Source: Dactylonectria macrodidyma
Taxonomy: Eukaryota > Ascomycota > Sordariomycetes > Hypocreales > Nectriaceae
Length of the DNA: 64,000 nucleotides
Assembly: GCA_020744425.1 (NCBI GenBank)
Contig: JAGMUV010000019.1
Location: forward strand, 310,001-374,000
Reading direction: 5' to 3'
This document shows, piece after piece, positions 41,969-53,485 of this stretch. The position numbers and the translations under genes are program-made. How positions within the stretch are numbered: the stretch's first letter is position 1; every line of letters starts with the position of its first letter. A model generated the notes under the pieces. That model worked only from the letters and a program-made list of their open reading frames with translations, had not been told where the DNA came from and ran no database searches.

Positions 41969-42457
41969 TATAGTATGCGTATGTTGCTTGATGTGTCTGC
42001 TTAGAGTAGTTGGTGATGCGTGGGAGAATAGCTGATGAAATGGCGAACAATGAACTTAGGCTCACGACAATGCCGGAGGGGTTTAATGTGGAATGATGAA
42101 CGTGGCAGGGCATTTGCATGGGGAGGGAATAATGCTTTATGCATATTCTTCGTTAACAGATCAGCAGGGTATACAAGCTTTCAAGATTGGCAGAGTAAGT
42201 GAGGATCATACACGAGGTTAAGGTTTCCGTACCAGATGAAACAACAACTCTAATAATGTTCTAGAGTATTGCTATCCAGGTGTCTGAGTAACCATTCTCG
42301 AGTGACGATTCCGACCTTGTGCCCGGCCAGACCAGATATTGTTCCCGTATTACGTCCTCCTCTATTTCATTTATGTTTCTTTGCACATAGAATCCGTACA
42401 ACCGTGTGATCATCATCAAGGTTGATGACGCGGTCACCATTGGCGCGAACCAAACCC
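41969..42457. other. Intergenic stretch
   Basis: About 490 bp holding the F-box-like gene promoter and the 3' region of the NACHT-WD40 gene. A 66-codon frame (42261-42461) has no features. Confidence 0.4.
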
Positions 42458-45400
42458 TCACTTGAATAAATCCTCCGCAGCGAACTTAATTGTGATCACT
42501 CTTCCATTCTGACAACCAATATGCACCGTCGACCCTAATACCACAGAAGAACAAGGATGAAATGTTCCGGGTAGCCACAACAATCGCTTATTATTCCACA
42601 CAATCCATTTCCTATCGTCGCTGATACCATACCCATGTCGAGAGTGGTGGGTGGTTTTTGGGTCCTGAACAGAAAATGTCTCTTCATCAGTAATGACATG
42701 CTCACCGTTGATGCTAAATTCTAGCCGACGTGAGTTTGTGCCGAGGTATATTGATTGCATTTCCTCGCCGGTGATCAGATTCCGGACGCTTATAATGTCA
42801 CTTGTGAGGTAAGCAAATAGTGACAAGTCGGACGAAAACGCAAATTTAGCACGGTGTAAATATTCGGGGCATTCGATGTCTCGCAAATGCTCGCCCGTCC
42901 TGGTCTGCCATATTCGTATCGTGCTGCCTTCATCAGGACTTGCAGTGAGTGGGGCCGAGTCGGTCGAGAGTGCAGCGAGCAACTCCGAGTCGGATGAGAA
43001 TGTAATGGCCCTCATCCAAGACCCGGTGCCATCGAGCTTACAGATATGCTCATCCTTGCCGATTTTCCATAGACGGATCTCAGAATCGAGGGCACCATTA
43101 CTTTTTCCCACCGCAATGAGCGATGAGTTCGGTGAGAAGACGGTCAACGGGGAGCCGTCGTACCTACCCCCGTCCAACTGCCGGACCATTTGGCCATTGC
43201 TAACATCCCAGATTATTGTAACCTCCTTGAGCTGATGGAAACATGTGCCTGCTCAAAACCGCGAATCTGCCGAGAACAAAATGTCGCTGATTTCTGTATA
43301 ACCCCCCTTAAGTTGGTGTAAGCATTCGCCAGCCTCGAGCTGCCATATCCAGATGGTTTGAGAACTGCCTACAGCAAACATCGTAGAGGTTGGATCGAAG
43401 ACCAACGAGCCAATTGTCCCATCGTCGCTTCTTACCTCTCGCACAAACATCCCATAATCTGCTTTCCAGAGTTTCACCGTGTCGCTATTGAATTCCTGTG
43501 TGGCCAATGTTGATTCGTCAGGCGAGAGCAGCATGGTGTTAACACGACTCTTGAGCCGCTCCGAATTTCCAGTACTGCCGTCGCTGGCGAAATCAGATAT
43601 GAGAATTCTGTTCTCAGACGACAAGGCCAGGAGGTTTTGGGCAGGTGAGATGGCAGTAGCCCGTGATCTCGTGAACTTGAAATCTCGCATGCGATTCCCG
43701 CTGTGAACACTCCAGCATTGCGCGCTTGTGCCAGAGAGAGCCAGGAGTTGGCTCAAGTCTTGCGAGAACGCCATTCCAGTGACATAGCTCTGAACCGGAA
43801 TTTTATGCAAGCACTCGCCTGTCTTAGTCCTCCAAATTCGCAGTGTGTGTAATGATGCCGAGGTAAAATATAATCCATTTTCAGAAAACACCATCTGATG
43901 CACAAGTTCGTCGTGTCCGCTCAGTTCTTTGACACACTGCAGGGTGGGGAGGTGCCAGATTTGAATTTCTTCAATACCAGCTAGGGCCAAATGCAGTGAG
44001 TCGTTCGCAATGGCTATAGCTGATGTCCGAAATTCCCAGGTTTTGAGGCACAAGCCGTTATCCAATCGCCAGATTGTGAGAGCTTCTCCCCACTTACTAC
44101 AGCAAAGAACTGCACCATCAGGGGAAAAGGTGATGGAACCAGGGTTATTCTTGGTCAGGCTTAGCTCTTTCACAAGCTCACCAGTTTCAAGGCTCCAAAG
44201 AAGCAGTCTCTCGCCTTTCGGCGATGTTGCTATAAGCCTGCTATCAGGAGAGAAGGTGGCGATTTTGGTATAATCACTGAGGACCCAAAGTAGCTCATCT
44301 TGACCAACTGCCCAGACAGATACTTCTTTATAGCTAGCTAAAGCGACATATTTCGAGTCAGGAGAGAAATTGATTTTCTTAGCATTTTCTGAGCATTTAA
44401 GTCGATGCAAGCACTTGCCATCATCAACACGCCAAATGCACAGGGTCTGGTCCTCGGAGGCTGACGCAATGAGCTTCGAGTCTGGGGAGAATTTGACATC
44501 TAATACGTCGTTTTGGTGACCTTCCAGCGTTAGCAGATGCCGGTCCCAATGCTCATCGGTTTTGGGAAGGATGGAAATCCAAGGAACTATCTCCGAGTCG
44601 AATGTTCTGCGGATGATGCTTCGATTTGGCGAAAAGATCAGGGCGGATGAGTATATTTGAAGAGGCATGGAGTACACAATTGCAGTGTTGGCAAGGAGGC
44701 ATCGTTCAGCATCTTTGAGAAATGCTAGAGGTTCCGAAGTCTGCGTGCCCTGTGGCTAGTTAGTCATCGCAGCTTGGTAGTTTGTCGAACAAGGTTTCGC
44801 ACCTGGACAAGCGACTTCAAAAGCCTGACAATCTCGAGACATTGCGAGCCCCTTCCCATCAGGCTCAATGCTTCTACCCAGTTCAAGAAATAGGTACATA
44901 GAAAGTCAGAGAAGGTTTCATCTGGGAGTGAACCTTGGCCGGCTTCCTGTGCATGGTATGTCCAATATAGACAAGCGTACTGCACTTCTGGTCTGAGACA
45001 GGACGCAAGAAGCTCTGGGTCAACTGATGATTGTTCCACTGCCGGGTCTTTGAGGTTACAAATGTTCTTTTTTAGCGACATTTTCATGGTGTCGAGGCAG
45101 TGCTGGGTCATTTGTTTGTGGATCTGTTTCTCATCAATCCAAAAGACAGTCTCTTCGCGTTTTTCTGGATCTACTAAAAAGTCCCTGAATGAGAGATGCA
45201 GCAGCCTCACTGGGATGTCTGCGGACTCTGGGACGCTTAGGACGGAATGAAGAACGTCTAGTTGGTCCTCGATGCCTCGTTGTTGAATGCCAAGGATCCG
45301 GCTGAGAGCAGTTTTAGACAGAGGGTTGGCTAGAGTGACGATTGGCCCCACGATTTCCTTGAATCTCTGCAGCACCAGCTTCTGCCGCTGCACTGAGATC

Positions 45401-46894
45401 CCAGCCAATAAACGATTTAACACTGGCAAGTACGTTGCGTCAAGTTGGGATTCACGGCTGGTTTCCTGGAACTCTAGCACCTCGTTGAGTTGAGTGTCGG
45501 GATTACCGAATCTTCGGTCAGCTATGAAGCGACACATGGTAGCAGCAAAGATGAAAAGAGGGCTTGCCATCTCAACGAGGGCTTCAGAGCGGGCCGGGCC
45601 TGGCCAACCCGATGCTAATTTCCGGTCTTCTGTTACAGAGTTGTTGAACTCGACTCTGACAATCTCGAGATGATGCGTGAAAAACGCTGTCAAGTCATTT
45701 TTCACTGTCGGCTGGGACACCTCGTGGAGAACAAGGTGCTGGTATATAGGACCGATTGAGTTAAAGCCAAGGCGAATGGGTAGTTCGGGACGACTGGTAA
45801 TGAATGCTTTAACCTGAGATGAGACAACGTCCTGGAAAGAAGGAAGTAAATTGATGAGAAGCCTGATATCTTGGTCGTCGTTACATTCATCCAGCGCATC
45901 GACAATGATGATGAGAGGGTGGACTTGACCGTTCATCTGTAATAAGGGCTGAACGATGAGTTTCTGAAACTGCTCACGCATTCCCTTGCTGGCAATGGAG
46001 GGGTCTGCATCGATGACTTCCTTGACGAGAGGCGCAATAGCAGGCACTTTCTCAACTAGTTGGAATGCTATGGTCGTACAGAACTTGACAAGGTCACTTC
46101 TGTCAGTCTCACCTCTCTTGAGGAAGAAGCTGGCGCCAAGACAGCCATCGGCATCGAACCTGCGAGCAATGGTGCGGGAGATAGTAGATTTTCCTGTTCC
46201 GGCCTTTCCGTTGAGCCAAAACAGGCTTTTGCTGGTTTGGCATTCTGCCCACTCGTTTATTTGCTGGAGAAGGTCGACTCGAGTGGTTTCAAGGCAAGTT
46301 GGGTTGTGCGCTTCGGCGTAGGAGTCAAAGGCGGCACCTTTGGCCACCAGGAGACGAGCAAGGACAATCTTTTGGTCAACGGTATGGACGTTACCTTCCA
46401 AGTCCAGCAACACAGTCCTCGTGCTGGTCAATACTACAGCATCTGGGTGAATGATCTCAGCAATAGGGTACTCACGTGTTGTCTATCTGAAGAGCGAAGG
46501 ATGTGGTCTCCCTGTCCTGGGAAAATTGCTTGATGAGATTTTCCACGTCGCTGCTTTGGAATGGCCATTTCAAAGCTCTAAGGCCAGATCGTCGATGTTT
46601 CCCACGGAGCCTTGCCGTGCTAAGCTTGTCCAGGAGTGTTTCCAATCGTGCTTGACTGTGTGTGAGAGCATCGCGTAGCGCTTCGGTGGCTTGAAGCTTG
46701 GAACGATTTGGGCCTTGGAGGAGTTTGTTAAAGTTGTTTGCGGTATCTCGCAAGCGGATGACCTCTTGTCTGAGCCGCTCAATATCTTTGCGGGCATTCT
46801 TGACATCTTTGGAATACTGAAATAAGACCTTCACGAGTTTGGCCGAAAGTTCAACGATGGTAATGATGCTAGCGGCTCCTCCGACCGCCTCCAT
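42458..46894 (-). pseudogene. STAND protein: Helo-like N-terminus, NACHT, WD40 repeats, with in-frame TGA
   Basis: Exons 46476-46894, 44803-46423 and 42458-44749, with GT-AG introns of 52 and 53 nt and a CTAAC branch site in the second. The N-terminal helical domain (1-140, GLRALKWPF near 104-112) is of the fungal STAND type. NACHT: Walker A GKAGTGKS (212-219), Walker B IIIVDALDE (about 311-319). After about residue 700 come WD40 blades (LEGHQNDVLDVKFSPDSKLIASASEDQ pattern, many FSPDS/LWK repeats). A single TGA at 43253-43255 interrupts the propeller after residue 1178. The same frame then continues 264 codons, with further blades, to TAA at 42458. Full length would be about 1,443 residues. 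Such proteins sense non-self and trigger incompatibility-type death. A truncated product could still be made, or the stop may be a null allele. Confidence 0.85.
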
Positions 46895-48070
46895 GGCTAT
46901 GGAGGTGAAGTTTGGCGAGGATGGATTAACGTGAAGGTGAGATTGGTGAGAGATTTTCTGTGAGTGTCTACGTATCTGTCTATCGAGAACCGATGAGGGG
47001 TAATCTAATGTTCATTGGCCTTTTACGCCACTGGAGCCTGACGAGGCTGAGTTGGACTGGCTAGCGGCATTGGGCTGTGTGAGGTTACACAAGGACTTTG
47101 ACGGTCAGTCAATGCAAGAGCACCAAGTGGAAGTTGATGATAAAATATTTTCTGTATTTCTAAGCCTCAATCGCTTCCCAATAGTGAATATTTACTTAGA
47201 GAAGGCTACAGGTGTGATGGCAGCAAAGATATGCCATAGAGGTTATCTATACTCACCTTAAATTATACCTTGTAGTCAAAAGCCCCTCATCTTTACGCAT
47301 TTAGTTCCCCACTTGATGAGAAATTGAACCTCACGTAAGTGTTACCAATTTAAGCAACACATCAGACTTAGTGGTGAAGCAAACATCAGCATCAGGACTG
47401 AACGGCTGAAGCCTAGTATCGATAATCAACCCTTTCTCTTCGAGGTTCTGCACAACATCACCTGGGACCCTTCCCCTTATGGCCTAGCTCATATGAGCCT
47501 TGTTTTCAAGTGCGCCAATGCAATTGTCGAACCACTAATTGCTTGGTGAATGTTGGGTATGCAGGCCATCAGTGGGTCGTAGACTTCTTAGAGCCCCTGC
47601 CCTTTGGGAAACCCTGGGAAATGTGCCGCCATCCTACTCAAGACTTCATAGATGCTTGGTCATCATTCAGTAGAACAGGCCTCGTCCTTCCTTGCCATGT
47701 TGCAACTTGCGGGCGCTAGGCCTATGATGCGACCCTATCCAAGATCCAAGACACTTAAACATCTGTCAATCCCATCAAACCGACAATTTTAGATAGGAGT
47801 TGTTGGAGCATTTCTATCAGACAAGCAGCAGCTAATCAACAAGGTGCGCGGAAAGGGTATTCAGAGGACATCTATTCTCCTAGTCAACGTATAATTGCCT
47901 TAGTCATTGCTAAGCATAAAGTAACAAGAGGGACTTCTATGCTTGTGTCGGATTAGGAACATACAAACTACACAAAAAGATGACACGGACCCAAATATAC
48001 TCTTCCAGCTCAATGGCTTCCAGTTCTAATAGTACGAGATAGGCATCCACGTTATGGAGCCCGCTGATAT
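46895..48070. other. Intergenic stretch, no gene seen
   Basis: 1.2 kb between two minus-strand genes, containing the NACHT gene promoter. Two frames of 69 codons on plus look accidental. No repeat or RNA gene recognised. Confidence 0.45.
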
Positions 48071-50620
48071 CTAGAAGATAATGTTGTTTCCAGACCATAG
48101 ATTATCGTACCAGAAGCCAGTTGCCAGGGCATCCATCCCTGCTCCCTGCTCCGAGTTGAACTCAGGACTCGTCAGCCCACCATCCACGCTACTGAGGGCG
48201 GCATTGTTTGCAATGTACTGGCCAAGAGAGTCCAGGTCTCTCCAGGAGAAGCCGTTCAAGCTCTCTAGCTCTGCAGCCCAATCGCCACAGTCGATCCTCG
48301 GCTGCACCAGAGCAGAAGCCGCTGTTGCTGATGGTTCACCGATAGACGGTCTCCTTGTATCTGCCGGGTTTATGGATCTTCCCATGAGCTTACGCCAGAG
48401 AAGACGGAGAGATCGGGCGTAACGGTGACCAACACTCTGAGGGTTTTCGGACGTCTTCTGTAGTCGAGTGATGGTCTCGTGGATTGCGCGTCGCATTCCA
48501 GTTGTGTCTGAGGCGTTGATTGCACCTGCTAATCTAGCCTGTATCAACATGCGTCAGTTCCATTTCTCTTGCACCTCATAAAGTGACATTGCTTACTCAC
48601 CTTGAACAGGAAAACGGCGGCATATATAACGTATAAATAGTACTTAAGTGGCATGTACTTCAGACCCATGACAGGATCAATGAAGCTGTTTAATGTACCG
48701 AGCAGTGAGTTAGCGGCGTCAATAGACTCGTAAATGAATCGTGCGTCGGGAGCTGCTGCCAAGTCTGCAAATAGTGGTCCAATGACTGGTGCCGTGTTTG
48801 GTGATGTCGGACGAGCCCTGGCCATGGCCCGGTTTATTGTTGCTTGAAACGCAAAGGCGTTGATATACAGCCGAAGGAAATCGTAGGAAAGAATTAGGGA
48901 TGCCTTGACATGGGGTGTAACTGCAGCGTGGTGTTAGTGGTGTCCGTGTCAATTAATACACGGATCAACGTACAGCTCAAGCCTCCCCATGAGAGCTTCC
49001 ATTTCCGAAGAACGGAGGAAAAGTCATCCTAGAATCGTCAGCCACGGTCAAACAGTAGTGAATAGAAGTTCCTTACAATGTATCTCACGTATTCACCTCC
49101 AACGTACAGTTGTTCTCTATGGCTTGTAGAAGAGTAGAGAATATCGTGAGCATTACTGAAGAGCTGTGTCAATTCAAGTTGTGCCTGGAATAGCAGCGCG
49201 AGGTCATCGGATCCAAGCTTCTGTGCCCTAAGAGACGGAAAGTCGGCGGCACGCAGGTTGGTTGATGGGCCAGGTCCACGAGACCAAAAGCCTTTCCCCA
49301 ATCGGATGGAAACTTGGCGATCACTCATGTAACATGCTAAGGGTGTCAGGTGTGAAAGACCGTAAACTGTGAGGTGGGGCTTCTTACCTGCCCAGGCAAT
49401 TCTTTTGCGGCTGAAGCTTTGCGATTGTATATCCTTTTCCTGAAGCAACCCCGTCTGCTCCAGCCTCTGAAGATAGCCAAGTCTGATGGCGACGCCAACT
49501 AGCATCCATGACCCCTGATCCTCCTTGCCACAGCCAATCACGGCGTTCTCTTGTGGATGTTGAGGAGCCCATTCAGCGAGGATGAGCATGGCTTCAACCG
49601 CACCGACCGTGGTTGAGCCAGTGTAGATCAACTTGGACATTAGGCTCTCCATGTGGCGAGAGCATGCTTCATGGATGAGAGCCCAGGTTGGATCATCTTT
49701 AGATGCAACAGTAAGGATGGCTGTCAAGAGATGTTCTTCTTTCTCGATCCATTCCGAGACATCGTCACCGTCGAATATAGGACCATGAGCGATTGGGAAG
49801 AATGGGTGGTAATGTTGGTGATAACTGCCGTGTATCAGTACGAGGTTCAGTCTGGAATGCCCATTTGACAAACTGTTGGACAAGCACAGAAGCTTGTGAG
49901 AGAGGCAGTATGCCTTCTGATATAGGTGGATATTGTGCTGCGGACCCAATCGTGTCTGCCGACATGCCTTGGGCACTGTTGCTGACTCCTGAAGCTGTAG
50001 CCGGACCACCTCGTTCATGCGTATCAAGATCAGCGACCTGAGCAAGCAAGTCCAACGCGTCAGACGGATTCAAGAGATCCCCAGACGTGATACGACCTTC
50101 AAACCCGTCTGACGATCCTCGTAACGGTGCGCGTTCCTGCATCGAGCCAGCATCATCCACCGGCCAGCCGCCGGCCACTTGAGGAGACTGCCAGTGCTCT
50201 AAGGCAGGTGATGGGCCTTGATTTCCATGAGACAGCACGTCTTCATGCTCATTATCTGCATCTGCAACGTCTTCTTCGCCGACAAAACTGACGTCGTGGG
50301 TACGATGACTCGCCCGGGGTGTTTTGTTTTGTTGTCCTGACTTCATCCCTCTAATCCGGCGACCACCGCGTCTGGATTTGGCCAGGATGCATTCTCGGCG
50401 TTCGTCGATGCATCTTCTGCATGGCGGAGACCCGGATAATCCATCAGAATCGCTATCTTTTGGTTTAGTGTTCACCGAGAGTCACAAATGGAAGCCAGAA
50501 ATCAACCCACAGATCACATTTGGTCTTTCTCCCACGGCAAGCCAGACATGCACGCGACGCTCGCTTGTCCTTTGCCGAGCCCATGCGACGACCCTCTGCT
50601 CGAGTCGGCAATGGCTCCAT
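48071..50620 (-). CDS. Zn2Cys6 transcription factor
   Basis: Exons supported: 50511-50620; about 49.8 kb to 50452; 49388 up to about 49.8 kb; 49077-49336; 48974-49028; 48601-48920; 48071-48538. Introns at 50453-50510, 49337-49387, 49029-49076, 48921-48973 and 48539-48600 are GT-AG and in phase. Splicing the first intron completes the zinc cluster CLACRGRKTKC...CRRCIDERREC. The start is the ATG at 50620 (another at 50584). The central fungal regulatory domain begins at HYHPFFPIAHGPIF and contains the LLTAILTVASKD helix and the RLGKGFWSRGPGPS loop. One junction, between LVQQF and HPFFPI (about 49765-49890), needs a frame change that I could not resolve into a clean intron. It is probably the regulator of the SDR-transporter-lactonase genes to its right, by position only. 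Confidence 0.82.
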
Positions 50621-51310
50621 CGGTCCAGCAGCTCAATTGCTTTCCTGGGATCAATGCTGGAGGGTGGAGAAGAAAGGGCGGGTACTGGGATTTGAAGCAG
50701 ACGCCGATCATGAAGAACAAAATCCAGGGCATTCTCAGCCGACTAAGCTTCGCGTCCGGCATCGCTTAGCAATGACTAGTTCGTTAGATGGTCTCATCGG
50801 CAATTGACTTCGGCGTTTGGAACGACGCTTGAGCCACTTTCAGCCAAGGATCCAGTTGTGAGCCAATGAAGGCATTAGTTCGCTCTCTCTTTACTCCACC
50901 CGGCCACCCATAAACGCCGTCACAGCCGGTGCAGCTCCCAGAGCGGGATAGTCATAGGTTCCACTCCTCGTCCATCATATCCCACTCATCATGCCACGCG
51001 TGACATTGCAAACTTTCGCGTTTTAGTGAATTAGATAGATCAGGGTGTTGCAGGAGTTCAATTGTGGTAACCAATAAGGAACAGTTGAGATGGTTAGGGA
51101 GGAGCTGGTGGCAGGATGCTCTCTTAGACATCCCACCCTCCATACCATAGACAAATTGGATTGCCATTGGTAACATTCAACTAGAATCATGAATGATACA
51201 GGCCCTCACCTCTAAGATCGCCAAACCAAACATCACTGACGCATCCATGACAGCTCATATGAAACCGGGCGCTTTTAAGGGATCTAAGTCTGTCTATTCA
51301 CGTCTATACT
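50621..51310. other. Intergenic stretch
   Basis: 690 bp between two minus-strand genes; holds the regulator's promoter. No gene recognised. Confidence 0.4.
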
Positions 51311-52475
51311 CTATTTCAGTCCTCCAGCCAAAATAACTTCTTGGCCAGTCATGTATCCAGTCTTTACGAACCTTTCCAACCGTTAGCTGTGTCCTTCAGG
51401 GAACTTAGGATGGCAACTTACATTGAAACAACGTTAGAAACTTCATCGGGGAAGCCTAGGCGATGAACCGGAACACTGCCAGCAATAGCTAGGCCAGGAT
51501 CTGTCGACATCAGGCTCTGCAAATTGCAGTTCTCATCCCATGTCCTAGTAAGCTGTCAGCTTGAGTCTTTTCGAGGATTGTGCCGAATACTCACTGGGAT
51601 TTAGGGGCAGGAATCATCCCGGTAGCTCCAATCATCGCAGGCAAGACCTAAGAAAGCATCAGCATGTATCCCATCTTTGATGGGCCAGTCAAAACCCTTG
51701 CTCTTACTTACCATATTCACGGTGACACCCTCTGGGGCTAACAGAGTCGCCAAATTTAACCCCATTGAGCTAGTTGTAAGTCAGCTTGGCTGCAGATGCA
51801 AGTCGCAGGCATATGTTCAGCTCACCAAAGAGCGCCCTTCGAAGCAGCATAATGGCAGCCATTGAGACCGCCGCCACGGCTAGCAATGCTTCCAATCAAG
51901 ATAACGCGGCCCCATCCTTGGCTTCTCATTCCTGGCAGGCACGATTTCGTCACGACAAACTGACTCCGCGTGTTGACCTCGAGCATTTCATCCCAGTCCT
52001 CTTCCTCAATGCTCTGGATGTCTCGTATCCGGCGGCCCAAGCCTGCATTAGCTACCAGGATGGAGATGGCTTTGTGCTTTGCAGCAACCTCTGTGTTTTC
52101 CAACACTCGCCGGGCGAGCGTTCGCGTTGAATCACGTTGCGAGAGATCTGCAGCCACGGTGGTGAATAGCTGTAGGGGGTGCTTGTCTCGCAGCTCGCGT
52201 GCCAGGGTTTCCACTTTTTCCTCGAATGATGTTAGCCTCATGAGTCCTGGAAATGCTTCCTCAACGTACCTGACTTGAAGCATAATGCAGTGCAATGTCA
52301 CAGCCTTCAGCAGCTAAAGCTCTAGCGCAAGCCGATCCGATTCCTCCGCTATGAGGCGTCAACTACCGCCCAGTGATTCCAGGAATGAAAGGCCTATTGC
52401 GAACCTTGATCCGGTGACGAGGGCTAACCGGCCTTCTACCCGGTTGTCGACGGTCTGAAGTCTCAAAGTAGCCAT
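51311..52475 (-). CDS. Short-chain dehydrogenase/reductase (sugar/FabG-like)
   Basis: Seven exons: 52405-52475, 52270-52348, 51826-52220, 51712-51769, 51595-51647, 51422-51544 and 51311-51371. All six introns are 49-64 nt GT-AG and the sum is exactly 840 nt (279 residues). The start is the ATG at 52475. Rossmann motif VTGSSGGIG (split by intron 1), HYASS, the NAG motif (ILVANAG), catalytic Ser in LIGSIAS, catalytic YAASK and the cofactor-binding LAPEGVTVNMV are present. The end ILAGGLK resembles the SDR consensus GGxx. It is an NAD(P)-dependent oxidoreductase. Its divergent partner is a hexose-type transporter, and a lactonase follows, so oxidation of an aldose to a lactone is the natural guess; a keto-acyl or polyol substrate remains possible. 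Confidence 0.9.
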
Positions 52476-53485
52476 GGTCGGATAATTTCGTATACTGTCA
52501 CGGTATGAAATCGATTCAAATGCCGCTCAAGAGGAGAGATGGACAGACATGCTCGAAGTGCGCCTCATTATAAATGGCCTTAGTTGGCATGAGCTATGGC
52601 AATTGATCATTTCTCGTCCAGAGTCTAGACATTTCCTCATTTGCCGGCCATCAATTGCCGCAGCTGTCGAACTCGCCCTTTGCCGCAAGCCTCTTTCAGC
52701 TCCACTTGCGGCTGAGGCGTGGGTCGTGCTGATCATGAGACAGGATGCTCTGATACGTACGAGATTGTATTGTGACTGTAACTGGGTCGCACTTGGTTGT
52801 CGGGACAGGAATAATTTGATATTGCTGTCTTGAACAGACGACAAGGCACAGGATTATCCCAACTTACTACGGTTTGGTTTCTGTTGTGTTTCCCTTAGTC
52901 GCCAGTCAATCAACTGCGTGGTTAATGGTGATGGACAAATACCAGGGTTACTCTCAGTGGGAGGGATGTTGCTAGGTATATGAGATGTACTTCGACAACT
53001 AGACGACCCAACAGCATGATCAATCCCTAGTCTAAGTATTCAGCCCCATGAACTAGACGGCCCAAATAAGTAATTCTTAACCGTATATCGTCCCGCTTGG
53101 GCCTTCATCGCGGCATTAAACGGTCCAGCCATCTCAATTACCTCCGGCATTTGAGCGGCAATTGAAAGTCACCGCCATATTATTCATTTGCCGAAGCCCG
53201 GTCTGGAACCCCCAGCTCACTCCATGCCCCAGAATCAATCCCCCCGCATGATCTGTGGAGACCCCGCAACTAATTCAAGTTTAGTTTACGAGTCAAGGAG
53301 AGAACACAACGAAGGCGCGCGTTCTTAAATGTGGATATTCCCAGCGTTTTGGTTCGCAATCCTCAATTCCTTGCTCTCTACACCTCTACCGCTGATCATC
53401 ACTTCAATCAAACTATTCAGGGTTGAGAGAGGACAGGAAAAACTTCTTCACGTCTTTACAACAGTCCGTGACAAACTTGGCCATC
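52476..53485. promoter_or_regulatory. Divergent promoter of SDR and sugar transporter
   Basis: 1.0 kb between two start codons in opposite directions, so it can co-regulate both genes. The transporter-proximal half carries a tight CreA-site cluster (listed separately). No other gene was seen; a 94-codon plus frame at 52549-52833 has no features. Confidence 0.55.
53210..53267. promoter_or_regulatory. Cluster of four CreA-type sites
   Basis: CCCCAG at 53210-53215 and 53227-53232 and CCCCGC at 53242-53247 and 53262-53267 match the complement of SYGGRG. Four sites in 58 bp lie about 220-275 nt upstream of the transporter ATG. Confidence 0.5.
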
